The notes: a model not told the origin generated them from the letters alone. 11,287 nt of DNA from Pelobacter sp. UBA6093 (GCA_002435955.1 DIWZ01000032.1:267765-279051); one strand, 5' to 3'. Numbered from the stretch's first letter, positions 1-7,424 are shown. Made by a program: numbers and translations.

Positions 1-115
1 TTGCACGGAGGCGTAGATGTCTACGCCGCATCACGCCTCAGGATAGCGAAGTGGACAGCCTCCGGCTGCCCGAAGGGCGAGGGCCAGGGATGGCCCGAGT
101 CACACGCAAGCGTGC
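1..115. repeat. Hairpin-dense intergenic segment
   Basis: This is a non-coding stretch with four perfect inverted repeats in a row: GGCGTAGA/TCTACGCC at 10-17/20-27, GCCC/GGGC at 68-71/75-78, GGGCCA/TGGCCC at 81-86/91-96 around a GGGA tetraloop, and CACGC/GCGTG at 103-107/110-114. The 13 bases at 91-103 recur at 10388-10400. The density of short GC-rich hairpins suggests a dispersed structured repeat rather than a gene. The open reading frame across it has no recognisable protein and no good start. The element may begin before the window. Confidence 0.45.
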
Positions 116-133
116 AGATTGACGCCGAGATTG

Positions 134-163
134 GGGAAAAGGGCCGTTTCCGGATGAAAACTA
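134..163 (+). repeat. Solo right end of the 77-bp MITE-like repeat
   Basis: These 30 bases are identical to 470-499, the right third of the complete element at 423-499, and 26 of 28 bases match 10530-10557. The 18-base terminal repeat unit is at 146-163. No matching left end is seen in the available upstream sequence, so this is either a half element or the end of a longer one that starts before the window. Confidence 0.75.
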
Positions 164-211
164 GCTCGTTTGAAGGTTCATAGTCGTAGCTATGGGCCGA
201 AAAGGAGCTGA

Positions 212-270
212 AATATGGGCCAAGCAGCCGAATTTGCAGCCGGCTCATGGATAGTCCGACAGCCTCCTAG
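212..270 (-). repeat. Dispersed repeat R, left copy (inverted)
   Basis: Read on the minus strand from 270 to 212, this matches 10315-10373 on the plus strand at 55 of 59 positions. It starts with CTAGGAGGCTGTCGGA and contains a short AGCCG/CGGCT inverted repeat around GCAAATT. The two copies face each other across about 10 kb and form a long-range inverted repeat. The family is unnamed; no transposase is nearby. Confidence 0.75.
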
Positions 271-304
271 AATCAAGAAGAACTCCCTCTTTCGTTATCT
301 GCCA

Positions 305-359
305 TGACCTGCAACCTCCCTTGTGACCTGTTGACCGACTATGCAGAATCGGTCAGAAT
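305..359 (+). promoter_or_regulatory. Candidate promoter with operator-like TGACC sites for the exporter operon
   Basis: A TTGACC hexamer at 331-336 is followed 17 bases later by CAGAAT at 354-359, a plausible sigma70 -35/-10 pair with a weak -10. Overlapping it is a perfect inverted repeat, TGACCGA-N10-TCGGTCA, at 332-338/349-355. Further TGACC copies lie at 305-309 and 324-328, giving four half-sites in about 50 bases. This looks like a repressor or activator binding region for the genes starting at 523. The transcript would begin near 366 and carry the 423-499 element in its leader. This is inference from sequence only. Confidence 0.35.
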
Positions 360-422
360 CATTTCATGACGACTTTTTTCGAATAAGCTCGTCTGTCAGA
401 CCATTACGAAATCGACGTTAGC

Positions 423-499
423 TAGTGTCCATCCGGAAACTATGGATGGACACGGTGTAGTTTTCATATGGGAAAAGGGCCGTTTCCGGATGAAAACTA
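423..499 (+). repeat. Complete 77-bp MITE-like element with 18-bp terminal inverted repeats
   Basis: The left end TAGTGTCCATCCGGAAAC (423-440) matches the reverse complement of the right end (482-499) at 16 of 18 positions. The element begins TAG and ends CTA, compatible with a TA target duplication. A third related unit lies inside at 458-475. Three perfect pairings are possible: 425-434 with 444-453 (10 bp), 430-440 with 482-492 (11 bp), and 458-467 with 490-499 (10 bp). The second competes with both others. The left 53 bases recur at 6520-6572, and the right 30 bases at 134-163. The element ends 23 bases before the ATPase start codon. It encodes no protein. Confidence 0.7.
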
Positions 500-522
500 T
501 CTACGGTACGGGTGGAAATGCC

Positions 523-1281
523 ATGTCGGAAGATCTGATACCAGGGCCGGAACAGGATAATACATTGGATGGTCGCAATCCCCTGCTGCGCGCCCGCGGG
601 CTCACCAAGGTCTATCATCCGGGTGGGGATGTTGAGGTGCGGGCGCTCAATGGGGTCGATCTCGATCTTTATGAGGGGGAACTTGTCGTGCTGCTCGGCC
701 CGTCGGGCAGCGGCAAGTCCACCCTGCTCAATATCCTTGGCGGACTTGACGCTCCGACCGAGGGCGAACTGACCTTCCGGGGCGAAGATTTGACCGACGC
801 CGATGATCGGACCTTGACCCAGTATCGCCGCGATGCCGTGGGGTTTATTTTCCAGTTCTACAATCTGATCCCGAGTCTCACGGCCCGAGAGAACGTCGCC
901 CTGATCACCGAGATTGCCCGCAATCCCATGCTGCCGGAGGAAGCGCTGGCGCTGGTCGATCTCGGCGACCGCATGGACCACTTCCCCTCGCAGCTCTCGG
1001 GCGGCCAGCAACAGCGCGTGGCCATTTCCCGCGCCATCGCCAAGCGCCCCGAGGTGCTGCTTTGCGACGAGCCCACCGGGTCACTCGACGTGAAGACCGG
1101 CATCACCGTACTCGAAGCCATCGAACGGGTGAACCAAGATCTCGGCACCCTCGCCGTGATCATCACCCACAACGCCGCCATCGCCGAAATGGCCGACCGG
1201 GTGATCCATCTCTCCGACGGCCGGATCACCGAAATCCATGCAAATCGCGAGCGCCGCCCTGTGCGTTCGCTGGTCTGGTGA
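523..1281 (+). CDS. ABC exporter ATP-binding protein, MacB/LolD type
   Basis: This 252-residue ATPase should power an inner-membrane exporter together with the next gene. All nucleotide-binding motifs are intact: Walker A GPSGSGKST at 59-67, Q-loop glutamine at 111 (FIFQFYNLIPSLTA), signature LSGGQQQR at 158-165, Walker B VLLCDEPTGSLD at 178-189, and the switch histidine at 216 (IITHN). The Q-loop and LSGGQQQR forms are typical of the MacB/LolD/FtsE class (COG1136). I chose ATG 523 because GGTGGA lies 6 bases upstream. The frame stays open back to ATGs at 490 and 442, but these lie inside the repeat at 423-499 and would add a non-conserved tail. The permease follows after 6 bases. The substrate cannot be told from sequence. 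Confidence 0.95.
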   Translation: MSEDLIPGPEQDNTLDGRNPLLRARGLTKVYHPGGDVEVRALNGVDLDLYEGELVVLLGPSGSGKSTLLNILGGLDAPTEGELTFRGEDLTDADDRTLTQYRRDAVGFIFQFYNLIPSLTARENVALITEIARNPMLPEEALALVDLGDRMDHFPSQLSGGQQQRVAISRAIAKRPEVLLCDEPTGSLDVKTGITVLEAIERVNQDLGTLAVIITHNAAIAEMADRVIHLSDGRITEIHANRERRPVRSLVW

Positions 1282-1287
1282 AGTGCC

Positions 1288-3651
1288 ATGCGCTCACTCG
1301 ATCTGAAGCTCCTGCGCGACCTCGGCGGTATGAAAGGCCAGATGATGGCCGTCGCCCTGGTGATGGCGTGCGGACTGACGATGATGATCATGGCCCGCGG
1401 CCTGATCGTTTCGTTGGAGACGGCGCGGAACCAGTACTACGTTTCGCACAGCTTCGCCGATGTCTTCTGCGATCTCAAGCGCGCACCCAACGCCCTGCGT
1501 TCGCGACTTGCCGCCATACCGGATGTGTCCGCCGTCCAGACCCGCGTCAAGGGAGGAGCGATCCTGGATTTGCCGGGGATGAAGGAACCCGCCGAAGGCA
1601 TCATGCTGTCGATCTCGGACGAACAGCCCCATGTACTCAACCTGCTGTATCTGCGCAACGGACGGCTTCCCGAAGTGGGTCGCCGCGACGAAGCCGTGGT
1701 CAGCGAAGCCTTTGCGGAGGTTCACGGCTTTCGACCCGGCGACTCTATCGATGCGACGATTTACGGTGCCCGCCAGCGGCTGCGTATCGTGGGCATCGCC
1801 CTGTCGCCCGAGTTCGTTTTTGAACTGCCGCCCGGCACGGTGGTGCCCGACAACCGCCGCTACGGCGTTTTCTGGATGAACGAGCGGGAGCTCGCCACCG
1901 CCCTCGATCTGGACGGTGCGTTCAACAACCTGGTCGTGGATGTAGCCCCCGGCGCCGATACACGCGCTGTCAAGGCGGAGCTTGATCGCCTGCTGGCGCC
2001 CTATGGCGGGCTGGTCGCCTTTGACCGTTCGGAGCATCCCTCGGCCATGCAGGTCGATGACCGGATTCGAATATTGCGCGGCTTTGCCGTAGCCTTTCCG
2101 GCCATCTTCCTGAGCATCGCCGCCTTCATGACCAGCGCCGCCCTCACCCGCCTGGTCCGTCTGCAGCGCGAGCAGATCGCCCAGCTCAAGGCGTTCGGCT
2201 ATTCGTCCGGCGCGATCGGGTGGCATTATTTCAAATTCGCACTGGTCGTGGTAGTTGTCGCGATGGTCATCGGCGGGATTTGCGGTCTGTGGCTGGGAAG
2301 CTGGGTCGTCACCCTCTACCGGCAATTCTTTCGATTTCCGTCACTGGTCTTCCACCCCGATTGGGCCGCGCTTTTCATCGGGCTGGCGGCCAGTGCCGGC
2401 ACCTCGTTCCTCGGAGTCCTCAACGCCGTGCGGCAGGCGATGCGGTTGCCCCCCGCCGAGGCGATGCGGCCGGAGCCGCCTGCCGAATTCAAGCCTTCCA
2501 TGTTTGAACGTCTCGGTCTGCAAAAGTTGGTGTCGCCGGCATTCCTCATGGCCCTGCGCAATCTCGAGCGTAAACCCTGGCAGGCGTTTTTCACCGCGCT
2601 GGGGCTGGCGCTGGCCACCGCGATCCCCATCGTACCGGGAGCCATGCGCGACGGCATCACCTATATGATGGATTTCCAGTGGCGCCTCGCCCAGCGGCAG
2701 GATGTGACGCTGAGCCTGATCGAACCCGGTTCTTATAGCGCGCTCGGCAACATGCGCAGTCTGCCGGGCGTCCTGAGCGCCGAACCCTACCGCAGCGTAG
2801 CCGCCCGCATCCGATACGGCCACTTCGAGCATCGCGTCGGCATCACCGGCCTGCCGGAGGTCACCCGCCTGAACCGTCTGCTCGATGCGAACGGCGAGCA
2901 GGTTGCACTGCCCCTTTCCGGGCTGCTGCTGTCAGCGAAACTCGCCCAGATCCTCCACGTGCAACCCGGCGACACAGTGCGTATCGAGGTGCAGGAAGGT
3001 CGGCGGCCGGTGCTCGACACTGTCGTCGCCGGCACCATCACCGATTTCGCAGGTCTCGGCGCCTATATGGATATCGATATGCTGCGTCGCCTGATGCAGG
3101 AAGGCCGCAGCGTCAGCGGGGCACACCTGTTGGTGGATGCGGCGCGCTGGGACGATTTCCTGATCAGGGTGAAGGAAACGCCGCGCATCGGCTCCATCAC
3201 CATCACCCGGGCCGCCCGTGAAAGCTTCGACCGGACCATGGGGCAGATGATGGGCATCGTCCAGACCATCTACTTCAGTTTCGCGGTGATCGTGTCCTTC
3301 GGCGTGATCTACAACGGCGCCCGCATCGCCCTTTCCGAGCGGACCCGCGACCTGGCGACCTTGCGGGTCATCGGTTTCACCCGGTGGGAAGTTGCGACCG
3401 TGCTGATCGGCGAACTGGCCGTGCTCACCCTGCTGGCGCTGCTGCCCGGCCTGTTCATCGGCAGCCAGTTGGCGAGAATCCTGGTCGAAAGTGCCAGCAC
3501 CGAAACCACCCGTCTGCCGCTGGTGCTGACCGGCCGAACCTATGCCACCGCCGTGCTGATCGTCCTGCTCTCATCCGGGGTGTCCTTCGCCGTTGTCAGC
3601 CGGCGCATTCGCAAACTCGACCTGCTTGGAGTGCTCAAGGCCCGGGAATAA
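1288..3651 (+). CDS. ABC transporter permease with two FtsX-like domains
   Basis: This 787-residue inner-membrane protein is an internally duplicated FtsX/MacB-type permease. The first half has a membrane segment at about 18-42, a periplasmic domain at about 45-255 and three membrane segments at about 265-285, 313-343 and 357-382. The second half repeats the plan: membrane segment at about 432-452, periplasmic domain at about 460-645, and segments at about 658-680, 703-727 and 750-771. FtsX-like phrases follow each periplasmic domain, such as REQIAQLKAFGYS near 294 and RTRDLATLRVIGFTRWEV near 685. With four membrane helices per half it could act as one chain alongside two copies of the ATPase. 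Translation is probably coupled to the ATPase: the gap is 6 bases and a GGTGAAG ribosome binding site overlaps the ATPase stop. It is not a single-domain MacB. Confidence 0.93.
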   Translation: MRSLDLKLLRDLGGMKGQMMAVALVMACGLTMMIMARGLIVSLETARNQYYVSHSFADVFCDLKRAPNALRSRLAAIPDVSAVQTRVKGGAILDLPGMKEPAEGIMLSISDEQPHVLNLLYLRNGRLPEVGRRDEAVVSEAFAEVHGFRPGDSIDATIYGARQRLRIVGIALSPEFVFELPPGTVVPDNRRYGVFWMNERELATALDLDGAFNNLVVDVAPGADTRAVKAELDRLLAPYGGLVAFDRSEHPSAMQVDDRIRILRGFAVAFPAIFLSIAAFMTSAALTRLVRLQREQIAQLKAFGYSSGAIGWHYFKFALVVVVVAMVIGGICGLWLGSWVVTLYRQFFRFPSLVFHPDWAALFIGLAASAGTSFLGVLNAVRQAMRLPPAEAMRPEPPAEFKPSMFERLGLQKLVSPAFLMALRNLERKPWQAFFTALGLALATAIPIVPGAMRDGITYMMDFQWRLAQRQDVTLSLIEPGSYSALGNMRSLPGVLSAEPYRSVAARIRYGHFEHRVGITGLPEVTRLNRLLDANGEQVALPLSGLLLSAKLAQILHVQPGDTVRIEVQEGRRPVLDTVVAGTITDFAGLGAYMDIDMLRRLMQEGRSVSGAHLLVDAARWDDFLIRVKETPRIGSITITRAARESFDRTMGQMMGIVQTIYFSFAVIVSFGVIYNGARIALSERTRDLATLRVIGFTRWEVATVLIGELAVLTLLALLPGLFIGSQLARILVESASTETTRLPLVLTGRTYATAVLIVLLSSGVSFAVVSRRIRKLDLLGVLKARE

Positions 3652-3730
3652 ATGGCGTCGCAAAAATTCCGCCCTGCTGCATTGAAGGTTGCAACAAAAG
3701 GCAATTTAAAACTTCAACACATTCAAGGCC

Positions 3731-3824
3731 TTCACCACAGAGGACACAGAGAAATCCTCATAGTTTCACGGTTTTCCTCTGTGATCTCTGTGTTCTCTAG
3801 TGAGCGGTGCGAACGTGTGGTGAA
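3731..3824. repeat. CACAGAG-type dispersed inverted repeat
   Basis: The outer arms TTCACCACA (3731-3739) and TGTGGTGAA (3816-3824) are perfectly complementary. Inside, GGACACAGAGA (3742-3752) pairs with TCTCTGTGTTC (3785-3795) with one mismatch. This resembles the widespread bacterial repeat built from alternating CACAGAG and CTCTGTG, known to me from many genomes. It sits in the 226-base gap between permease and adaptor. It could fold in the transcript and lower or uncouple adaptor expression. The open frames across it are artefacts of the repeat. Confidence 0.65.
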
Positions 3825-3877
3825 AAGAATTTGCAGAGCATTCGGATACCCCGATTTTGAAAATATGGAAGACAGTG

Positions 3878-5146
3878 ATGACGACACAAAACTCCACATC
3901 CGACCGAACCCGCCCTGCCCGTTCCGCGCGAAATCAACGAGGCCAGTGGCGAAAACTCCTTTTTTGGACATTGGGCGCCATACTTCTGGCCGCGATCGTC
4001 CTTGGCCTGTGGCCCAAGCCGATCCCGGTGGAAACCGCCGTGGTTAGCCGCGGGTCCCTCACGGTCAGCGTTCTGGAAGAAGGCAAAACCCGCATCCGCC
4101 ATCGCTTTGAAATTTCGCCGCCGGTGGCCGGATATCTCAACCGCGTGGCGCTACGCGCCGGCGCGCCGATCCGGGCCGGGGAAACCGTCCTGGCGACCAT
4201 CGTAGCCGAACAATCCGGCTTCCTCGACCCGCGCACCCGCGCCGAGGCTGAAGCGCGGGTGAAAGCCGCGGAGGCGAACCGGCAACAACGCCGGTCCGAG
4301 GTCGGCCGCGCCAGGGCAGCCCTCGATCTGGCGCAAAAGGACTTCGCCCGGGCCAACGAACTGCTAAAGAGCCAGGTCATCTCCCGCCAGGAATGGGACG
4401 TCGCCGAAAATCGCGTGAGCATTCTCCGTCGGGAGTATAACGCCGCCCAGTTCGCTTTGCAGGTGGCCGAGTTCGAACTCACTCAGGCCCGGGCCACGCT
4501 GGTCCAGTTGCAATCCCCCGAATCGGGGCCATCCCAACGGCTGCGGATCGTGGCCCCCGTCGATGGCTATGTGCTCAACGTGTATGAAGAAAATGCCCGC
4601 GTCATCGCGGCCGGAACCCCCATTATGGAAGTGGGCGATCCACGGGATCTCGAAGCCGAGATCGAACTGCTCTCCAGCGACGCCGTGGCAGTCGCAGTGG
4701 GCGCGGATGTCTCCATCGAGCAGTGGGGCGGAGAGGGAACGCTACGGGGCCGAGTGAGTCTCGTCGAGCGCGGCGGGTTTACCAAGCTCTCTGCGCTTGG
4801 CGTCGAGGAACAGCGGGTCAAGGTGCGCGTTGACTTTCTGGAGTCGCCGCCACCCGGCAACGAGCTTGGCGACCGCTATCGGGTGGAGGCACGCATCGCC
4901 ACCTGGCACGGCGAAGATGTCCTGCAGGTTCCGACCGGTGCGTTGTTCCGGCGCGGCGGGGACTGGATGACCTTCGTCGTGGAAAACCGCAAGGCGCACC
5001 TGATTAAAGTGGAAATCGCGCACAACAACGGCCTTGCAGCGGAAGTTCTGTCCGGCCTTTCCCTGGGCGATGCCGTAATCATTTATCCCCCGGACAGCCT
5101 GACCGACGGTGCCTCGGTCGCTCTTGCCTCCGACGCAGGGGAATAA
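3878..5146 (+). CDS. HlyD/RND-type periplasmic adaptor subunit
   Basis: This 422-residue membrane-fusion protein would link the exporter at 523-3651 to an outer-membrane channel. It has one N-terminal membrane anchor at about 26-45, after a basic cytosolic tail. A first half-motif of the lipoyl domain lies near 55-110 (SPPVAGYLNRVALRAGAPI), an alpha-helical hairpin rich in Ala, Arg and Glu at about 117-212, and the second lipoyl half at about 221-255 (IVAPVDGYVLNVYEENARVI). Beta-barrel and membrane-proximal domains follow to the end. I chose ATG 3878 because GGAAG lies 6 bases upstream; a TTG at 3857 in the same frame would add 7 residues. The gene is on the same strand as the ATPase and permease, but 226 bases and a repeat separate it, so it may have its own promoter. 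No TolC-like gene is in the window. Confidence 0.92.
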   Translation: MTTQNSTSDRTRPARSARNQRGQWRKLLFWTLGAILLAAIVLGLWPKPIPVETAVVSRGSLTVSVLEEGKTRIRHRFEISPPVAGYLNRVALRAGAPIRAGETVLATIVAEQSGFLDPRTRAEAEARVKAAEANRQQRRSEVGRARAALDLAQKDFARANELLKSQVISRQEWDVAENRVSILRREYNAAQFALQVAEFELTQARATLVQLQSPESGPSQRLRIVAPVDGYVLNVYEENARVIAAGTPIMEVGDPRDLEAEIELLSSDAVAVAVGADVSIEQWGGEGTLRGRVSLVERGGFTKLSALGVEEQRVKVRVDFLESPPPGNELGDRYRVEARIATWHGEDVLQVPTGALFRRGGDWMTFVVENRKAHLIKVEIAHNNGLAAEVLSGLSLGDAVIIYPPDSLTDGASVALASDAGE

Positions 5147-5302
5147 CCGGCCTGTTACATGGAAAACATTTGAATGGAAATCAAACATGAGCCCGCAAGA
5201 CGAGGCAGAGCAACGCGGAAAAGGAAGGGAAGCGGGAATTAAAAATCGATCGGGGCTACTATATCATTTGGCTTGAGATAAAATGAAAGGAAGTGCCAAA
5301 AC

Positions 5303-5339
5303 CAGGGGTATCGCCCCTGCTTGAAAAAGGAGGTCGACC
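5303..5339 (+). promoter_or_regulatory. Leader hairpin and strong ribosome binding site before the beta-propeller gene
   Basis: A perfect 6-bp stem CAGGGG/CCCCTG (5303-5308/5314-5319) with a TATCG loop ends 7 bases before AAGGAGG (5327-5333), which is 6 bases from ATG 5340. A stem this close to so strong a ribosome binding site could modulate ribosome access or protect the 5' end. There is no T-run, so it is not a standard terminator. The rest of the 5147-5302 gap shows nothing I can name. Confidence 0.45.
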
Positions 5340-6518
5340 ATGATCTCGATATGGACACGTAAACTTTTATTCATTTGTCTGCTGCTCGGGCTGTGTTATG
5401 CCGCAGCCTTCAACGTCCCCGCCGAAACTCTCAATAATACCGCCTACCAGGTCTGGGCTGTCGACCAGAATGGCAACCGGGTGTATATCCTGAACCCGGA
5501 CGGTCAACTGTTGCGCAGCATCGATCTGGCTGAGCAGGTCCGGGCCGAACGGCCCCACGTGGTGACCTTGTCCAAGGATGGCAAGACCGCATTTTTTGCC
5601 AATACGGCATCCAATTCCATCTCCATCCACCGGACCGCAACTGGCGAGGCGGTCACGGTAATCGAAAATGTGGGAAAAGCTCCTCATGCCGCCCAACAGA
5701 ATCCCTATGATCCCGACCGAGTCTATGTTTTCAATATCGCGCCCCAGGTAAGGGATTCCGCCAATCAGGCGGATGGAGGCGAAACCATTACCGAACTGGT
5801 GCTGGAGGAGAACACCTGGCGGATCGGGCGCCGGCTTGACCTGGCCGCCGCGCCCGCCTTGGCCGATACGGACCGTTTTCCCAGTCGCAGGCCGGTACTG
5901 GCCGGCTTTGCGCCGGGAGGCCGGATCATGCTTGTGAGTCTCTTTCATGGCGGAGTGGCCGCCGTGGATTTGCAGGCATGGCAGGTAACCGATGCCTGGG
6001 GTAGCGATCAGATCCGCGAACACGCAACCGTTCTTGTCGCTTCGCCGGACGGCAAGGAACTCTACCTGACCGCGGGCAGCAAAAGTGAATCCTGGTTGTA
6101 CGTATTCCAGGTAGCCGGGAAGCCCACGCTGGTGGCAAGTCATAACCTCTCCACGCTGGGGCAGGATGCCCATGGCGCGGCCATCGACCCGGTCCGCAAC
6201 GAGCTTTGGGTTGTACACCGGGCGTCAAGCAATGCCACCGTCCATCCGCTGGCCACCATCCGCTCGGATAAACCTGCGTCAGGTGTGGTCCCCTTCGTGG
6301 GGAAAATTCCTGACCTGATAGCAATATCCCCCGATGGCCAACGGGGATTTGTGACATTGCGAGGGCCCAATCCGGCCCCGACCATTCCTTTTCCGCTGAC
6401 CGGGGAGGCGCCGGGAGTGGCCATTATCGATATCCCCGGCCGCAAGCTGCTCAAGACCCTCCAACTGGGTGACCCCACCCAGGGGGACTTTCATGGAATC
6501 GAAATCCTGGTTCCTTAG
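5340..6518 (+). CDS. Secreted YncE-like (YVTN-type) beta-propeller protein
   Basis: This 392-residue protein has an N-terminal signal peptide: basic TRK at 6-8, a hydrophobic core at about 9-24 and likely cleavage near AAA at 21-23 or VPA at 26-28. The mature part consists of repeated beta-propeller blades. Phrases such as VWAVDQNGNRVYILNPDG (38-55), TLSKDGKTAFFANTASNSIS (76-95), LVASPDGKELYLTA (232-245), AIDPVRNELWVVHRASS (281-297) and AISPDGQRGFVTLRG (328-342) match the 'SPDGkxlYvan' pattern of YncE/lactonase-like propellers. The protein is probably periplasmic or secreted. No catalytic motif is recognisable, so the role is unknown: ligand binding, scaffold or an enzyme remain possible. A strong AAGGAGG supports the start. 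It lies 193 bases after the adaptor and could be co-transcribed with the exporter, but nothing proves a functional link. Confidence 0.85.
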   Translation: MISIWTRKLLFICLLLGLCYAAAFNVPAETLNNTAYQVWAVDQNGNRVYILNPDGQLLRSIDLAEQVRAERPHVVTLSKDGKTAFFANTASNSISIHRTATGEAVTVIENVGKAPHAAQQNPYDPDRVYVFNIAPQVRDSANQADGGETITELVLEENTWRIGRRLDLAAAPALADTDRFPSRRPVLAGFAPGGRIMLVSLFHGGVAAVDLQAWQVTDAWGSDQIREHATVLVASPDGKELYLTAGSKSESWLYVFQVAGKPTLVASHNLSTLGQDAHGAAIDPVRNELWVVHRASSNATVHPLATIRSDKPASGVVPFVGKIPDLIAISPDGQRGFVTLRGPNPAPTIPFPLTGEAPGVAIIDIPGRKLLKTLQLGDPTQGDFHGIEILVP

Positions 6519-6519
6519 A

Positions 6520-6572
6520 TAGTGTCCATCCGGAAACTATGGCTGGCCACGGTGTAGTTTTCATATGGGAAA
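6520..6572 (+). repeat. Left two-thirds of the MITE-like repeat at a convergent junction
   Basis: This matches 423-475 at 51 of 53 positions and begins one base after the beta-propeller stop codon. The right terminal repeat is missing: similarity stops after GGGAAA. The two substitutions (6543 and 6547) both fall in the right arm of the first stem and reduce it from 10 to 8 pairs. GGGAAA (6567-6572) can pair with TTTCCC (6582-6587). It lies in the 99-base gap between convergent genes and might aid transcription termination, though the stems are weak. Confidence 0.75.
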
Positions 6573-6617
6573 CGAGCAATTTTTCCCCATCCCTGAGCTG
6601 CCCTTGATCGTGAACTG

Positions 6618-7424
6618 CTACTGCAACCCAGGCAGCGGCACGGTCGGACCAATGGCATAGCCCCTGGCGACGATCATTTTTTGCAGCCCGGTGAGGCGGT
6701 CCTGCGGATGGGGATGAGAGGCCAGCAGATAGGCCAGCTTGCCGTCGGCCTGGTCGGCGAGACGGGCGAAGAAGTCCGTCGCGCCGCCGGCGTGCCCGTA
6801 GCGGGCCGCCAGCAGATCGAGGCCGTACGCGTCGGCAGCGGATTCCTGCTGCTGCGAGTAGCGCATCTCCATGCCCAGAAACAGGTTGGACGCCATCCCG
6901 GCCGCCTGGCTGTTCTGCCCGAAAAGCATCGCCAGGGCGAGGGTGACGCCCAGCCCCCGCCCCATGCCGCGCAGGTGGTCACGGTGCGCGTAGTGACCCA
7001 GTTCATGACCAAGGACCATGGCCAGTTCGTTTTCCGAACGGGCCTGTTTCAGCAGTCCGGAGAAAACCACAATCCGCCCGCCGGGCAATGCCAGGGCGTT
7101 GACGGTTTCGTTTTCGATGACACTGACGGTAAAGTCATAGCGATGCAGGGGGGAGTCCGCGGCAAGGGGTTGCACCATGCCGCGGACCAGTTCCGTAAGA
7201 TGCGGGTTTTCCTGCGAAGCGACCCTGCCCAGCAGATGCCGCCCCGCCCAGACCTCGATATCGACGGGGGTCCGTGGCACAACCAGTTCGGCTATGCCCC
7301 AGAAGGCCAGATAGATAACCGCCACCAGAGCGATAAGGCCGCCGGCCAGCCAGGCCAGTTCTATCAGGGGATGGCTGCTGGAAACATTGACGTTACCCGA
7401 CAGCTCGCGGGCCGTGTATCTCAT
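6618..7424 (-). CDS. Membrane-anchored M48-family zinc metallopeptidase
   Basis: This 268-residue protein has an N-terminal membrane anchor at about 22-44 followed by an M48 peptidase domain. The zinc-binding motif HELGH is at 140-144 (VLGHELGHYAHRD), the third ligand is probably Glu194 in QESAADAYGLDLL, and SHPHPQDR at 237-244 is the usual C-terminal M48 segment containing the conserved arginine. NALALPGGRIVVFSGLL (109-125) is also characteristic of the family. One predicted anchor places the catalytic domain most likely in the periplasm, as in BepA/YcaL-type proteases rather than the multi-spanning HtpX, although the hydrophobic stretch at 157-184 could also contact the membrane. Its ATG overlaps the upstream TGA as ATGA with no clear ribosome binding site, so translation is likely coupled. 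Substrates are unknown. Confidence 0.9.
   Translation of the reverse strand: MRYTARELSGNVNVSSSHPLIELAWLAGGLIALVAVIYLAFWGIAELVVPRTPVDIEVWAGRHLLGRVASQENPHLTELVRGMVQPLAADSPLHRYDFTVSVIENETVNALALPGGRIVVFSGLLKQARSENELAMVLGHELGHYAHRDHLRGMGRGLGVTLALAMLFGQNSQAAGMASNLFLGMEMRYSQQQESAADAYGLDLLAARYGHAGGATDFFARLADQADGKLAYLLASHPHPQDRLTGLQKMIVARGYAIGPTVPLPGLQ

Noticed and set aside
1..248. Short open frames on both strands in the left intergenic region, with a peptide similar to one at 10337-10511
   Set aside because: The similarity (LQIRL-x-GPY) comes from inverted copies of repeat R; there is no start signal or protein family.
418..1011. 197-codon minus-strand frame opposite the ATPase
   Set aside because: It is antisense to a gene with complete ABC motifs and is a product of GC-rich codon use.
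1294..2325. 343-codon minus-strand frame opposite the permease
   Set aside because: It is a shadow frame: low-complexity composition, no domain, and fully opposite a confident permease.
3652..4047. Open frame starting directly after the permease
   Set aside because: It runs through the CACAGAG repeat and then out of frame into the adaptor; its residues have no recognisable domain.
5367..6218. 283-codon minus-strand frame opposite the beta-propeller gene
   Set aside because: The plus-strand gene has a signal peptide, blades and a strong ribosome binding site; the antisense frame has none of these.
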